A stretch of 39,976 nt of DNA from an uncultured Thiotrichaceae bacterium (GTDB lineage: Bacteria > Pseudomonadota > Gammaproteobacteria > Thiotrichales > Thiotrichaceae): NCBI GenBank assembly GCA_902727985.1, contig CACVAY010000036.1:1-39976 (forward strand), read 5' to 3'. The position numbers and the translations under genes were made by a program. Shown here in pieces: positions 1-8,925 of the stretch (the first letter of the stretch is position 1; the number at the start of each line of letters is the position of its first letter). Below the pieces are notes generated by a model. The model saw nothing but the letters and a program-made list of their open reading frames with translations, had not been told where the DNA came from and ran no database searches.

Positions 1-636
1 TACAGTGGTAGTTGATTTTTCATCTTCAGCGACCACTGGTGTTTCTGTTACTTTTACCTCTGTCTCAGCCGATGCCTCGACCTTTGAAGTAGGTTCTGCC
101 TCAGGCGCTTCAACTGACTCTACAGGGGTAGTTGATTTTTCATCTTCAGCAACCACTGGTGTTTCTGTTGCTTTTACCTCTGTCTCAGCTGATGCCTCGA
201 CCTTTGAAGTAGGTTCTGCCTCAGGCGCTTCAACTGACTCTACAGTGGTAGTTGATTTTTCATCTTCAGCAGCCACTGGTGTTTCTGTTGCTTTTACCTC
301 TGTCTCAGCTGATGCTTCGACACTAGCTGCTGACTCTGCCGCAGGCGCTTCAACTGACTCTACAGGGGCAGTTGGTTTTTCATCTTCAGCGACCACTGGT
401 GTTTCTGTTGCTTTTACCTCCGTCTCAGCTGATGCTTCGACCTTTGAAATAGCTTCTGCCTTAGGCTCTGCAACTGACTCGTCAGAAGCAGTCGGTTTTT
501 CATCTTCAACGACCGCAGACGTTTCTGTTTCTGTTGCTTTCACCCCAGTCTCAGCCGGTGCTTCGACCTTTGAAGTAGATTCTGCCGCAGGCGCTGCAAC
601 TGACTCTACAGGGGCAGTTGGTTTTTCATCTTCACC
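1..636 (-). repeat. 120-bp tandem coding repeats (five units plus a partial)
   Basis: Units start at 1, 121, 241, 361 and 481, with a partial unit from 607. The first four are exactly 120 bp. The fifth is 126 bp because a short TTTCTG-containing segment is duplicated. Adjacent units at the left edge are almost identical and units nearer the gene's 5' end are more diverged, which suggests recent expansion at the left side. Each unit is in frame and encodes 40 residues. The array may continue beyond the window. Confidence 0.9.
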
Positions 637-1236
637 CAATACTTCTTGAGCAAGTGCAACAGGCACCTCTACTGTAGCAGTTGGTTTTTCTGGCGCAGTT
701 AACATTAATTCTGGTTTTGCAATATCAACTTCTGGAGCTGCTGGAGATTCAGGAGCACTCATCAATGCTTGAGGCATTGGAGGCGGAGACAGGTCAACAT
801 TTTCACTTACAGGCGCTGTTGGAGCAGCTGGCATCTCAGGAGATGATTCCATGGCATTCTTATGAAACGGCCCAGGAGGAGCAGGAGCATCACCAGTAGA
901 TAAAGCCTTACTGCTCTCTTTCTGAGTCGAGTCTACGCTTTTCTCAGCTGCTACCATTTTAGATGCAGAACCTTCCTCCGTCACACTTGATGCGTCTACC
1001 TTCGCTTCTGCTTGTGCCTTTTCCTGCATTACCTCACCATTTGCCACTACAATATTAGCTGACCCTAGGTCTGCTGCAGTGTTTACCTGAGAGTTTTTCG
1101 CCTCTACTTTGGCATCAGCTTCAACCACATCCTTTTGATCTACATTCTGCGAGGACTTCCCGAGAAATGAAATTGCAAGTACAGTGATTAATGTTGCTCC
1201 AGCAATGATTGCCAGACCTTTTTGTATTGGTTTCAT
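1..1236 (-). CDS. Membrane-anchored repeat protein, C-terminus beyond window
   Basis: The minus-strand reading frame is open from the ATG at 1236 to the left edge (412 codons, no stop). It starts MKPIQKGLAIIAG, with one hydrophobic segment at about residues 7-26, so it is probably an inner-membrane anchor or uncleaved signal. Residues about 30-135 are rich in Ala, Glu, Lys and Ser. A Pro-rich stretch follows (APAPPGPFHKN, then LSPPPMPQ). From about residue 200 onward it consists of 40-residue tandem repeats rich in Glu, Ala, Thr, Pro and Val, with a recurring AEDEK(S/P)T turn. This looks like an extended periplasmic linker or stalk; any folded C-terminal domain lies outside the window. It follows the RND permease gene on the same strand, about 300 bases downstream, so co-transcription is possible but not shown. 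The family is not recognised. The Ser/Thr/Val-rich plus-strand frame over the same DNA is a shadow. Confidence 0.75.
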   Translation of the reverse strand, partial: MKPIQKGLAIIAGATLITVLAISFLGKSSQNVDQKDVVEADAKVEAKNSQVNTAADLGSANIVVANGEVMQEKAQAEAKVDASSVTEEGSASKMVAAEKSVDSTQKESSKALSTGDAPAPPGPFHKNAMESSPEMPAAPTAPVSENVDLSPPPMPQALMSAPESPAAPEVDIAKPELMLTAPEKPTATVEVPVALAQEVLGEDEKPTAPVESVAAPAAESTSKVEAPAETGVKATETETSAVVEDEKPTASDESVAEPKAEAISKVEASAETEVKATETPVVAEDEKPTAPVESVEAPAAESAASVEASAETEVKATETPVAAEDEKSTTTVESVEAPEAEPTSKVEASAETEVKATETPVVAEDEKSTTPVESVEAPEAEPTSKVEASAETEVKVTETPVVAEDEKSTTTV

Positions 1237-1543
1237 GGTATTAATCTTAATTTAAAGTTATTAACGTTCACAGAGTCGGAGTCGATGAAAACAAAGTAAT
1301 CATACTTATTCTAAACTCAATGCATTACAAAAAACGAGTAATCTTAGCGACTTCTATTGATAAATTCTTTTCAGAGAAAACCTCTTCAATCGTCTACATA
1401 ATTACGAACTTTATCATAATGACAAAAAATGTAATCTATAAATATCTCTTGGTTCAATAATTATTATAGAAGCTTGCCTTTGCTTCATATATATATTTAA
1501 TGATAGATATAAAAAAATATATCACCCAAAAACATCCCTACGC

Positions 1544-4500
1544 CTACAAATCTTTTTTGAGCCTAATGCCTCTACGCGCTTTATTTGCCTTAGCAGTTTT
1601 TTCAGCAACCTCACTCTTCTCCTTCTGCTCAACAATCTCTTTTTTAGCCTCGACGTCGTCGGCCTCAGGCTTGTCTTTTTGCTCTGCTTCAGCTTTTGGC
1701 TCCGCTTTAACCTCCGACTTTGGTTGCAACTCTTTATTTTTTCTAAAAAGCTTACTGATAATAAAGCCAAAAATACCTTTAATAGTAGTTAAGATCAAAG
1801 TACCAACCATTACGACGATACCAACGACCGTAGAGCCGATATCCATCACCTTTTCCATGAATGATTCTTCATACACATTCACTGGCTTAGGCTCATCTGG
1901 TTTGACCGCATCATCAATACCACCACAAGGTATAACATTACCATCTGCATCAACCATATCGGCACAAAGAGACTTTCCAGCACTGATACAACCAAGAGGA
2001 ATAACTAACAAGGTCAACAACGTCGAAACCAATCCACCAAAAATCAGCGATACAGCCATACCTTGGAAAATTGGATCATCAAGGATAACCATCGACCCAC
2101 CTATCAAGGCAAACGCGGTAATTGCAATAGGTCTTGTTCTCGCCTCACATGCATGGATAACGGCTTCGACTACAGTCATTCCCTTATTCATAACCGCCTC
2201 TCTTGAGAAATCCACTAGCAAGATAGAGTTCCGAACAATTATCCCCGCCAAGGCAATAAAACCAATCATGGATGTGGCTGAGAATTCTGCACCCAACAAC
2301 CAATGCCCTGGAACAATTCCAATCAAAGTCAATGGAATCGGAGCCATAACCACAGCAGGTAAAACGAAATTACCGAACTGCGCCACGATGAGCATATAAA
2401 TCAAAACAAGAGCTGCCATAAAGGCAATGCCCATATCACGGAAAGTTTCAAAGGTTACCGTCCATTCCCCTCCCCATTCAAAGAGTGATTGATTCGCACT
2501 ATGATCTGGGGCACTTAACCAGTAACCACCATTGATTACAACACCATCTGGTGCCTTATAGCCCTCACCATTATTTGCTGCGGCCATCAAATCCTGAACT
2601 TCAAACTGCCCATAAACAGGTGCCGCAAACTCACCCGTTGTCTCAGCAGTAACGAACTCTACTGGACGCAAGTCTTTATGGTAGATAGGTTTGTCTTGCT
2701 TTTCAGTATAAAAATTAACAAGCGCCGACAATGGAACACTATTGCCTCTAGGCCCCATCACAGGGAGCTGTGCTAATCTATCAATCTGAGAGCGCGCGCT
2801 TAATGGTACTTGCAACACAATAGGCAAGGGTTCAATAACGGCACCCTTCTTGATATCACCAAGAATGAAGCCGCCCATTGCCATTTCGATGGTACGATTA
2901 ATATCTTCCACCGAAATACCATTACGCTGTGCTTTATCAGCATCAACCTCAAAGCGTAAAACGTTATGATCAGCCTCAAGGAAATTATCCACATCTGTTA
3001 GGTTTTCAGCCTGTTCAAAGAAACCCGTCATGTCCTCAGCAAATTGACGCCTACTCGCAGGCGTAGGACCGTATATCTCAGCTACTACAGACTGCAACAC
3101 AGGAGGACCAGGCGGCATTTCAACCACCTGAATTTTCGCATTCACCGCCTCAGCAATGGGAGTGAGTACATGACGTACCGCCTCAGCAATTTCATGACTA
3201 CTTCTTTCACGATCATTTTTATGTGTCAGCTGTACCTGAATATCTCCCATCCAAGGCTTATCTCTCACATAGTAATGCCTGACGAGTCCATTAAAGTTGA
3301 ATGGTGAAGCAGTACCCGCATACGTCTGCAGAGCAATGACCTCTTCCACTTTTTGCAATTCAGTCGCAAGTGAATGGATCAAATTTGCAGTAACGGGCAA
3401 TGCTGTACCTTCAGGCAAATTTACCACCACGTTAAATTCAGGCTTATTATCCAACGGCAACATTTTTACCTTCACATATTTTGCGGGATAAAAAAGAAGA
3501 ATAGATAGGAAAAAGACAACAATAATCCCATATAGCAAGATTTTGCCTTTTCTCGGGTTACGAATTAATGGAATAATTAAACCGCGAAAGAACTTCTCAA
3601 TAAAGGCAGCCTGTTTATGCTCTTTTTCGGCAGACTCTTGTAGTGAACTCATGCTCGGTTTGAATTTATTCGTTAACCAAGGAGTAAATGCAAATGCTGC
3701 GAATAACGAGAACAACATTGCAACCGAACCCAAGATTGGGATTGGTGACATGTATGGCCCCATCATCCCACTCACAAAGCCCATTGGAAGCAATGCGGCA
3801 ATAACCGTAAACGTTGCTAATATTGTTGGATTACCAACCTCACGAACAGCGTCGACTGCGGTATCAATTTCGAGATCGTTCGCCAAGAGCCAACGACGGT
3901 ATATATTCTCAACAACAACAATCGCATCATCCACCAAGATGCCGATGGAAAAGATCAAAGCAAACAAACTTACACGATCAATGGTTAAGCCTAAGGCCCA
4001 TGCAGAAAATACAGTAACGGTGATAACAATAGGAATAACGATAAGCACAACACTAGATGCTCGCCAACCCAAGAATAAGAACACTAGTGCGGTAACAATG
4101 AGTGTGGCAATAACCAGCTTCTTGAGCAGACCGTTCACCTTCTCTTTTGCTGAGTTACCGTAATCACGAGTAATGGCAACATTCACATTATCAGGAACGA
4201 TCTGACCTTTTAGAGTTTCTACGCGCTTTAGAATACCTTCTGCAACTTCAACACCGTTAGAACCATGCTTCTTTGCAATCGCTAAAGTAACTGCGGCAGC
4301 ACCACTTGCAATCTCCTCGACCTCTGCATGATTACCCGTATAGTAACCGACGATTTTTGATGCATCGCTAGGCTGTAAGGTAACCTTTGCAACATCACGC
4401 ACATAAACTGGACGACCCTCGACAATTGCAACCATCAGTTGTTTAATATCGTCAGGCCCCTCCAAGAAAGAACCAGTAACAACATCAATAACATTACTTC

Positions 4501-5212
4501 CGGGTTCAAATGAACCCGCTTTTCTTTCCGAGTTAGCGAGGCGAATACTGTTTGCAACCTGACCTAAGGACACACCATAGGTTGCCAAACGCTCTGGAAG
4601 AATCTCTACACGAACCTGATCTTTACGACCATCAACAATGAAGCTTTGACTAGTATTTGCCTCTTCACGTAATTTTTGAAGAAGATCAAGAGCCAACAAG
4701 CGCAACTGCGCATCATCGACCTCATTTGACCAGAGTGTTAAGGTAACGACAGGCACATCATCAACCCCAACAGGTTTAGCCAAAACATTGGCTACCCCGG
4801 CAGGCATAGTGCTTTTATTGGCCTCCAGTTTATCCCGCAGTTTTACAATAGAGGACTCAAAATCCTCACCCACTTTGAACTGCACGGTAACCAAAGCCTG
4901 GCCACGAGATGACGCAGAGTACACATGCTTCACACCCGTGATCTCTTGCATTAAACCCTCTAGAGGGCGCGCAACCTGATCCTCTACTTCTTCTGAAGAT
5001 GCACCGGGGTATTGCACATAGATATCAACCATCGGCACAGAAATCTGTGGATCTTCCTGCCTTGGCGTGATTTGTAAGCCTAAAATACCTATACTAATGA
5101 AGGCTACGAGTAACAATAATGATAATGGGGAAACAATAAACGCCTTTGCTGTTTTACCCGCAAGACCTAGGTTTTTTGATAACTCCTGTGGAGCCTGATT
5201 CTCCTCACTCAT
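1544..5212 (-). CDS. RND-family efflux permease with C-terminal extension
   Basis: This is an inner-membrane proton-driven efflux pump subunit of the AcrB/HAE1-like RND superfamily. The first helix (about residues 27-47) is followed by a large periplasmic loop containing PGASSEEVEDQVARPLE. The proton-relay aspartates of helix 4 are visible as D428-D429 in GILVDDAIVVVEN. A second half with its own loop and helices ends in LIFGGLVSTLLTLLVIPLG. Usual family length is about 1020-1050 residues; this protein has 1222. The extra 148 residues (from about 1075) hold three cysteines, one more hydrophobic segment (about 1125-1155) and a highly charged Lys/Glu tail. The start ATG at 5212 has an AAGGAG ribosome site 5-6 bases upstream, overlapping the 12-base gap after the adaptor gene, so the two form an operon. 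Substrate is unknown. An outer-membrane TolC partner is not in the window. Confidence 0.9.
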   Translation of the reverse strand: MSEENQAPQELSKNLGLAGKTAKAFIVSPLSLLLLVAFISIGILGLQITPRQEDPQISVPMVDIYVQYPGASSEEVEDQVARPLEGLMQEITGVKHVYSASSRGQALVTVQFKVGEDFESSIVKLRDKLEANKSTMPAGVANVLAKPVGVDDVPVVTLTLWSNEVDDAQLRLLALDLLQKLREEANTSQSFIVDGRKDQVRVEILPERLATYGVSLGQVANSIRLANSERKAGSFEPGSNVIDVVTGSFLEGPDDIKQLMVAIVEGRPVYVRDVAKVTLQPSDASKIVGYYTGNHAEVEEIASGAAAVTLAIAKKHGSNGVEVAEGILKRVETLKGQIVPDNVNVAITRDYGNSAKEKVNGLLKKLVIATLIVTALVFLFLGWRASSVVLIVIPIVITVTVFSAWALGLTIDRVSLFALIFSIGILVDDAIVVVENIYRRWLLANDLEIDTAVDAVREVGNPTILATFTVIAALLPMGFVSGMMGPYMSPIPILGSVAMLFSLFAAFAFTPWLTNKFKPSMSSLQESAEKEHKQAAFIEKFFRGLIIPLIRNPRKGKILLYGIIVVFFLSILLFYPAKYVKVKMLPLDNKPEFNVVVNLPEGTALPVTANLIHSLATELQKVEEVIALQTYAGTASPFNFNGLVRHYYVRDKPWMGDIQVQLTHKNDRERSSHEIAEAVRHVLTPIAEAVNAKIQVVEMPPGPPVLQSVVAEIYGPTPASRRQFAEDMTGFFEQAENLTDVDNFLEADHNVLRFEVDADKAQRNGISVEDINRTIEMAMGGFILGDIKKGAVIEPLPIVLQVPLSARSQIDRLAQLPVMGPRGNSVPLSALVNFYTEKQDKPIYHKDLRPVEFVTAETTGEFAAPVYGQFEVQDLMAAANNGEGYKAPDGVVINGGYWLSAPDHSANQSLFEWGGEWTVTFETFRDMGIAFMAALVLIYMLIVAQFGNFVLPAVVMAPIPLTLIGIVPGHWLLGAEFSATSMIGFIALAGIIVRNSILLVDFSREAVMNKGMTVVEAVIHACEARTRPIAITAFALIGGSMVILDDPIFQGMAVSLIFGGLVSTLLTLLVIPLGCISAGKSLCADMVDADGNVIPCGGIDDAVKPDEPKPVNVYEESFMEKVMDIGSTVVGIVVMVGTLILTTIKGIFGFIISKLFRKNKELQPKSEVKAEPKAEAEQKDKPEADDVEAKKEIVEQKEKSEVAEKTAKANKARRGIRLKKDL

Positions 5213-5224
5213 AATCAGCTCCTT

Positions 5225-6373
5225 TTATTTGTTTTGACCAGGCATATACCCAGATGATTTGCCTGCAGGAGGATTATCAATAATCTTATCGCCCGCTTTC
5301 AACCCAGTCATAACAGCAACCATATTTTTCGTTCCTCCCAAGTTGCTACCTAGACGAACAAGACGCAACTCCGATACCCCTTGGTCATTAACAACCAAAA
5401 CACTGGGTAGACTTTTACCTTCAAGCAAAGCTGATCGTGGGATTGCAACCACATTACCAGAACCACTAACATCCGGAATTTGAATCTCCGCATACATCCC
5501 AGGAGAAGCTTTTACATTCGTATAAAGATCGAATTTAACGGTTACCGTATGACGTTGCGCATCAGCTATCGGATAGATTTGTGAAACCTTCGCATCCGTT
5601 CGCAAATTACCGTTAATCGTAACAGGCACCACCATTCCTACTTTCAGTTGATTACGAAGAATGGAAGGAACATCAGCTTGTAAACGCAGATATTTTACAA
5701 AGCCGTATTTAAAAAGCGGCTGACCGGGCTGAACAGTATCTCCAACCTCAACCATCTTCTTCAAAATCATGCCTTCGAATGGAGCCACAGAAACGCTGTC
5801 TTTGAGTCTTGCATCAATCTCGCCTAGTTGGGACATCGCTTGCATAACTTGGCTTTTAGCTTGAGATACACCGGTCTGACTGTTTAGCAAATCAGAATAA
5901 CGATTATAATCTGTATTGTAATCACCGAACTGATTATAGAAAGGACGCGTCATAAAGACATCCATCATTGCTGGCATCCCCATACCTGGCATACCACTGA
6001 TATCCTTGCTGCGTGGTGAAACAAGTTCACGCTGATACTGCGCTTGTGAATTCTTTAAATTTGCATTTGCAGAATCCATCATCGCTAATATTGAACGACG
6101 CTTGGCTTGCAAATCATCATCATCAATTTTCGTTAGCAAATCACCTTGCTTAAACTTAGCCCCAACATCACCACTGAGGAATTCAACGCGCCCAGGCATC
6201 TGAGCCGCCAAGGTGACCTCTTTATAGGGTATTACGGTACTACCAAGAACGGTACTTGAGCCTGACCCTACACTTTCAACCTCAATGATTTCTGCACTAA
6301 AGCCCGTACTAAACGAAACGAAAAAAGTCGAAATCCCAAAAAGCAGATTATTGAAAGTGTTTTTTTTATGCAT
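5225..6373 (-). CDS. RND efflux periplasmic adaptor subunit (HlyD/MFP family)
   Basis: This membrane-fusion protein would bridge the RND permease encoded 12 bases downstream to an outer-membrane channel. The N-terminal signal sequence (about residues 1-26, ending STGFSA) suits export to the periplasm. Next come the first half of a lipoyl-like domain (MPGRVEFLSGDVGAKFKQGD), a helical hairpin, the second lipoyl half (APFEGMILKKMVEVGDTVQPGQPLF) and beta-barrel and membrane-proximal domains. The hairpin contains a Met-rich insertion at residues 128-141, with six Met in 14 residues, followed by aromatic/Asn/Tyr-rich sequence. Met clusters in CusB-type adaptors can bind Cu(I) or Ag(I), but the rest of this pump does not clearly belong to the heavy-metal RND subgroup, so substrate is open. 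Confidence 0.88.
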   Translation of the reverse strand: MHKKNTFNNLLFGISTFFVSFSTGFSAEIIEVESVGSGSSTVLGSTVIPYKEVTLAAQMPGRVEFLSGDVGAKFKQGDLLTKIDDDDLQAKRRSILAMMDSANANLKNSQAQYQRELVSPRSKDISGMPGMGMPAMMDVFMTRPFYNQFGDYNTDYNRYSDLLNSQTGVSQAKSQVMQAMSQLGEIDARLKDSVSVAPFEGMILKKMVEVGDTVQPGQPLFKYGFVKYLRLQADVPSILRNQLKVGMVVPVTINGNLRTDAKVSQIYPIADAQRHTVTVKFDLYTNVKASPGMYAEIQIPDVSGSGNVVAIPRSALLEGKSLPSVLVVNDQGVSELRLVRLGSNLGGTKNMVAVMTGLKAGDKIIDNPPAGKSSGYMPGQNK

Positions 6374-6819
6374 AAATCATGACCACGTCAATTAATATCA
6401 AAACAACCTAGAGCCCCATTCCAGAACTACTAGACAGCATTATTTTTAGGAAAAACTGAAATACAAAGAGATTCAGATTGGAACCACAAATCACCGTGCT
6501 TAGATTATAGACATCACAGGGCAAAAACAATGCGACACCCTGACAAATGTCAAAGAATTAAATCACACCATTATCTGTTTCATTATTAATTCTGTACTTA
6601 ATGCGTTTATTCAGTTTCCCAATTAAACCCATCATCTCCTAGCTGAATCATAAACTTACATATGACTTTAGCATTCCACATGTATAGGTATCCTTAAAAT
6701 TCCAGAACAATATAGCTTTTCAACAAGCTGATTTCCAGCCCCAAAGCACTCACAGGATTGCGAGTATACAGACCTGAACAAACGTTATCTTAACATAAAT
6801 CAATTCATGCCCGCGCAAA
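6374..6819. other. Gene-free interval, 446 bp
   Basis: This lies between the start of the adaptor gene and the end of gspJ. No credible reading frame is seen. The last type II minor pseudopilin gene, gspK, which often follows gspJ, is not here. A TTGACA hexamer on the minus strand (6548-6553) lies about 175 bases upstream of the adaptor start, but no convincing -10 box accompanies it. Confidence 0.6.
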
Positions 6820-7461
6820 CTAGTACCCAGAGACGGGAATAAGTCGCCTGATTTCTGAAAACCGAGCATGTTTAAGCGTTATCTCAATCGCCTTGGGGAT
6901 TTCCGAATTTCTGGATTCTTCTGTTTTCCACGAAGTTCCCCAGCGACTGTTATTCCCCAAAAACCGCCATTCAACAGACTCTACACCCGTCAAAAGCACC
7001 AAGGACTGAGGCTCCACAGAAGTTGTGTAGTCAACATGCTGCCAAGAGCTTCTTAATAAACTGCCCTCATCATCCAAACTATATCGAATACGCTGCAAAG
7101 AGCTTCTCAAGACTCCCGCAGGGTTCGGATAACCTCCGCGTGTAAATTCAATTAACACACTGGTATCTTGTCCCACTTCAAAAGCCTGTTTTCGTTGCCC
7201 AAGATCCGTATTGACCGCCCTTGGAACAATTTGCCGAAGATCCGCTTCAATCATTGTCATTGCACGCTGCAACTCTTCTAATTGAACGATTTGTTTCTCC
7301 ACCCCCGCACTTGTCGCGATAATGGTACGCAAACCACTGTAAGCCATAACCGCCAGTACTGCAAAAATCGCCATTGCGATGAGCAACTCAATCAGCGTAA
7401 AGCCTTTCACTCCAGACAATTTTGGGAGCAGAGCCTTGGAAAAATGAGGAGAAATAATCAT
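6820..7461 (-). CDS. gspJ: Type II secretion minor pseudopilin GspJ
   Basis: Minor pseudopilin of the type II secretion system, part of the tip complex (GspH-I-J-K) of the periplasmic pseudopilus. The prepilin peptidase site is G/FTLIELLIAMAIFAVLAVM, with cleavage after Gly20 and the conserved Glu at mature position 5. The body carries the GspJ signature of a long first helix followed by EELQRAMTMIEADLRQIVPR. Length 213 residues fits the family. It is the last gene of the gspG-H-I-J run, with a 67-base gap after gspI. GspK is missing downstream and the other gsp genes must be elsewhere. Confidence 0.88.
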   Translation of the reverse strand: MIISPHFSKALLPKLSGVKGFTLIELLIAMAIFAVLAVMAYSGLRTIIATSAGVEKQIVQLEELQRAMTMIEADLRQIVPRAVNTDLGQRKQAFEVGQDTSVLIEFTRGGYPNPAGVLRSSLQRIRYSLDDEGSLLRSSWQHVDYTTSVEPQSLVLLTGVESVEWRFLGNNSRWGTSWKTEESRNSEIPKAIEITLKHARFSEIRRLIPVSGY

Positions 7462-7528
7462 ATTAAACGACTGACTTGTGACGCCTGTATAAGCAAAAAA
7501 ATGGCCAAGCCTATGTAGCTATGCATAC

Positions 7529-7909
7529 TCATTTTGCTAAAAATCCCGTTAATGTAACACTTGGATTCTCTTGATCAGAGACTGTCGACCACACTGAAAC
7601 CTCAATTTTACGAACATTCTCATCAGCAGTATTCAGCGCTTTTTGCTCCCACTTCCACACAATACCAGCTAAAGTCTCATCACCATTACTTGTTCCTATA
7701 CTTGGCCAAGTACGCTCAATTTGTGCCTTTGCTATTTGATTCATAGCAACCCAACGGGCAAACGTCTTTTCACCGATCACCGTTTCATTTCTTGCAACAT
7801 TACCTACGGTATACGTCACTCCACCCAAGGAGATGGCAACTATAAGTAACGCTACCATGACTTCAATCAAGCTAAAACCCGCTGATCTCTTTAATTTATA
7901 AAGCATCAT
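7529..7909 (-). CDS. gspI: Type II secretion minor pseudopilin GspI
   Basis: Minor pseudopilin that with GspJ and GspK starts pseudopilus assembly. Cleavage site is SAG/FSLIEVMVALLIVAISLGG, with the conserved Glu at mature position 5. The following region (ARWVAMNQIAKAQIERTWPSIG) fits the GspI pattern of AxWVAxNQ. Length is 126 residues. The gene overlaps the end of gspH by 14 bases, indicating translational coupling. Confidence 0.88.
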   Translation of the reverse strand: MMLYKLKRSAGFSLIEVMVALLIVAISLGGVTYTVGNVARNETVIGEKTFARWVAMNQIAKAQIERTWPSIGTSNGDETLAGIVWKWEQKALNTADENVRKIEVSVWSTVSDQENPSVTLTGFLAK

Positions 7910-8447
7910 CTTTTTTTACATTACCGAAACCATCAAAACGCATTTCGATCTCATGCAAGGCAGTATCACTGATCGTGACATTAAAAGGCGTAATCTCGCC
8001 CGTGGAGAGTACAAACACATGCGGAACAAGACGTTCTTCACTGTCGGCATCCTCAAAACTAACCATTTGCCCTTGCACATCGACACGAAAAGAAAAACCT
8101 TCTGGCAAAACACGAGGGCGTAGTTGTTTGTCCGATAATGCCACCCATTGCCCCTGCTCTTCTCCGGAAAGCATAAACTGATAGCCTGACTCTTCAAATA
8201 AAACACCCACGCTTCGAGACTGAAAAACCGCCTCATCCCTCGCTAACTTTAATAAAGCTTGGAAACGCTGAGCCTCCTTCTCTATCTGACTTGTCTTATT
8301 ATGCGGAATCGAAAGAGTTGCTGCTCCAACAATGACACCAATGATAACCATCACTATCAACAATTCGAGCAGCGTAAATCCTCTCCTTTTTTTAGGCACA
8401 AAACCCAATGTCAATTTATTGGAGATTCCAGTTACCCACATCATCAT
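7896..8447 (-). CDS. gspH: Type II secretion minor pseudopilin GspH
   Basis: Minor pseudopilin. Cleavage site is RRG/FTLLELLIVMVIIGVIVGAA. The C-terminal part is beta-rich (VGVLFEESGYQFMLSGEEQGQW), typical of GspH. It lies between gspG and gspI and overlaps both. The start is uncertain: the frame opens at a GTG (8459) and offers ATGs at 8447, 8444 and 8441, all overlapping the end of gspG. I chose the first ATG. A short leader before the cleavage Gly would also be satisfied by a TTG at 8414. Confidence 0.83.
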   Translation of the reverse strand: MMMWVTGISNKLTLGFVPKKRRGFTLLELLIVMVIIGVIVGAATLSIPHNKTSQIEKEAQRFQALLKLARDEAVFQSRSVGVLFEESGYQFMLSGEEQGQWVALSDKQLRPRVLPEGFSFRVDVQGQMVSFEDADSEERLVPHVFVLSTGEITPFNVTISDTALHEIEMRFDGFGNVKKDDAL

Positions 8448-8847
8448 CACTCGGCACACGGTCTGGGCCTAAAGAATAAATATCGACTTCACCTTTAGTG
8501 CCAGGGTTCGCAAACTTATAAGGATTACCCCAAGGATCAACAGGCTCTCTCTTTAAATATTGACTCCAATTCTTTGACGCATTGCCTGGTTTAGTAATTA
8601 GCGCCTGAATCCCCTCAGCGGTAGATGGGTACGCAAAATTATCCATGCGATATAAGTCCATAGACGTTTCGATAGACTGAATATCAGACTTCGCTCGCGC
8701 AACACGTGCTTCTTCAGGCTTAGAGAGTAATTTAGGCGCAACAACAGCCGCGAGAATAGCGAGAATCAAAACAACCACCATCACTTCTATCAAAGTGAAA
8801 CCCTGTGTTTGCTTTTTATTAATTAAATTTGTCTTACGATTATCCAA
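8416..8847 (-). CDS. gspG: Type II secretion major pseudopilin GspG
   Basis: Major pseudopilin that forms the pseudopilus shaft of the type II secretion system. Cleavage site is TQG/FTLIEVMVVVLILAILAAVVAPKLL. The C-terminal signature YPSTAEGIQAL...DPWGNPY...DIYSLGPD is characteristic, including Asp residues of the calcium-binding loop. I chose the TTG at 8847: an AAAGGGG ribosome site lies 6-8 bases upstream and gives a 15-residue leader, as expected. The longer frame up to 8907 would add an unlikely 20 residues. First gene of the gspG-H-I-J run, divergent from the rhombosortase-like gene. Confidence 0.9.
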   Translation of the reverse strand: MDNRKTNLINKKQTQGFTLIEVMVVVLILAILAAVVAPKLLSKPEEARVARAKSDIQSIETSMDLYRMDNFAYPSTAEGIQALITKPGNASKNWSQYLKREPVDPWGNPYKFANPGTKGEVDIYSLGPDRVPSDDDVGNWNLQ

Positions 8848-8925
8848 AATAAAACCCCTTTTGATGAAATTTGCTATGCTGAATATCATGCCATATCTCC
8901 ACAACATTATCCTGAAATAATCATC

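Noticed and set aside
1-636. CRISPR-like array
   Set aside because: The units are contiguous 120-bp coding repeats with no unique spacers.
5-649. Plus-strand open frame of Ser/Thr/Val-rich repeats
   Set aside because: It mirrors the minus-strand repeat gene, which has a membrane anchor and continues open to 1236. The plus frame has no signal, start context or flanking gene sense.
1500-2399. Long plus-strand frame inside the RND permease gene
   Set aside because: Antisense to a well-supported permease; its translation has no recognisable domain.
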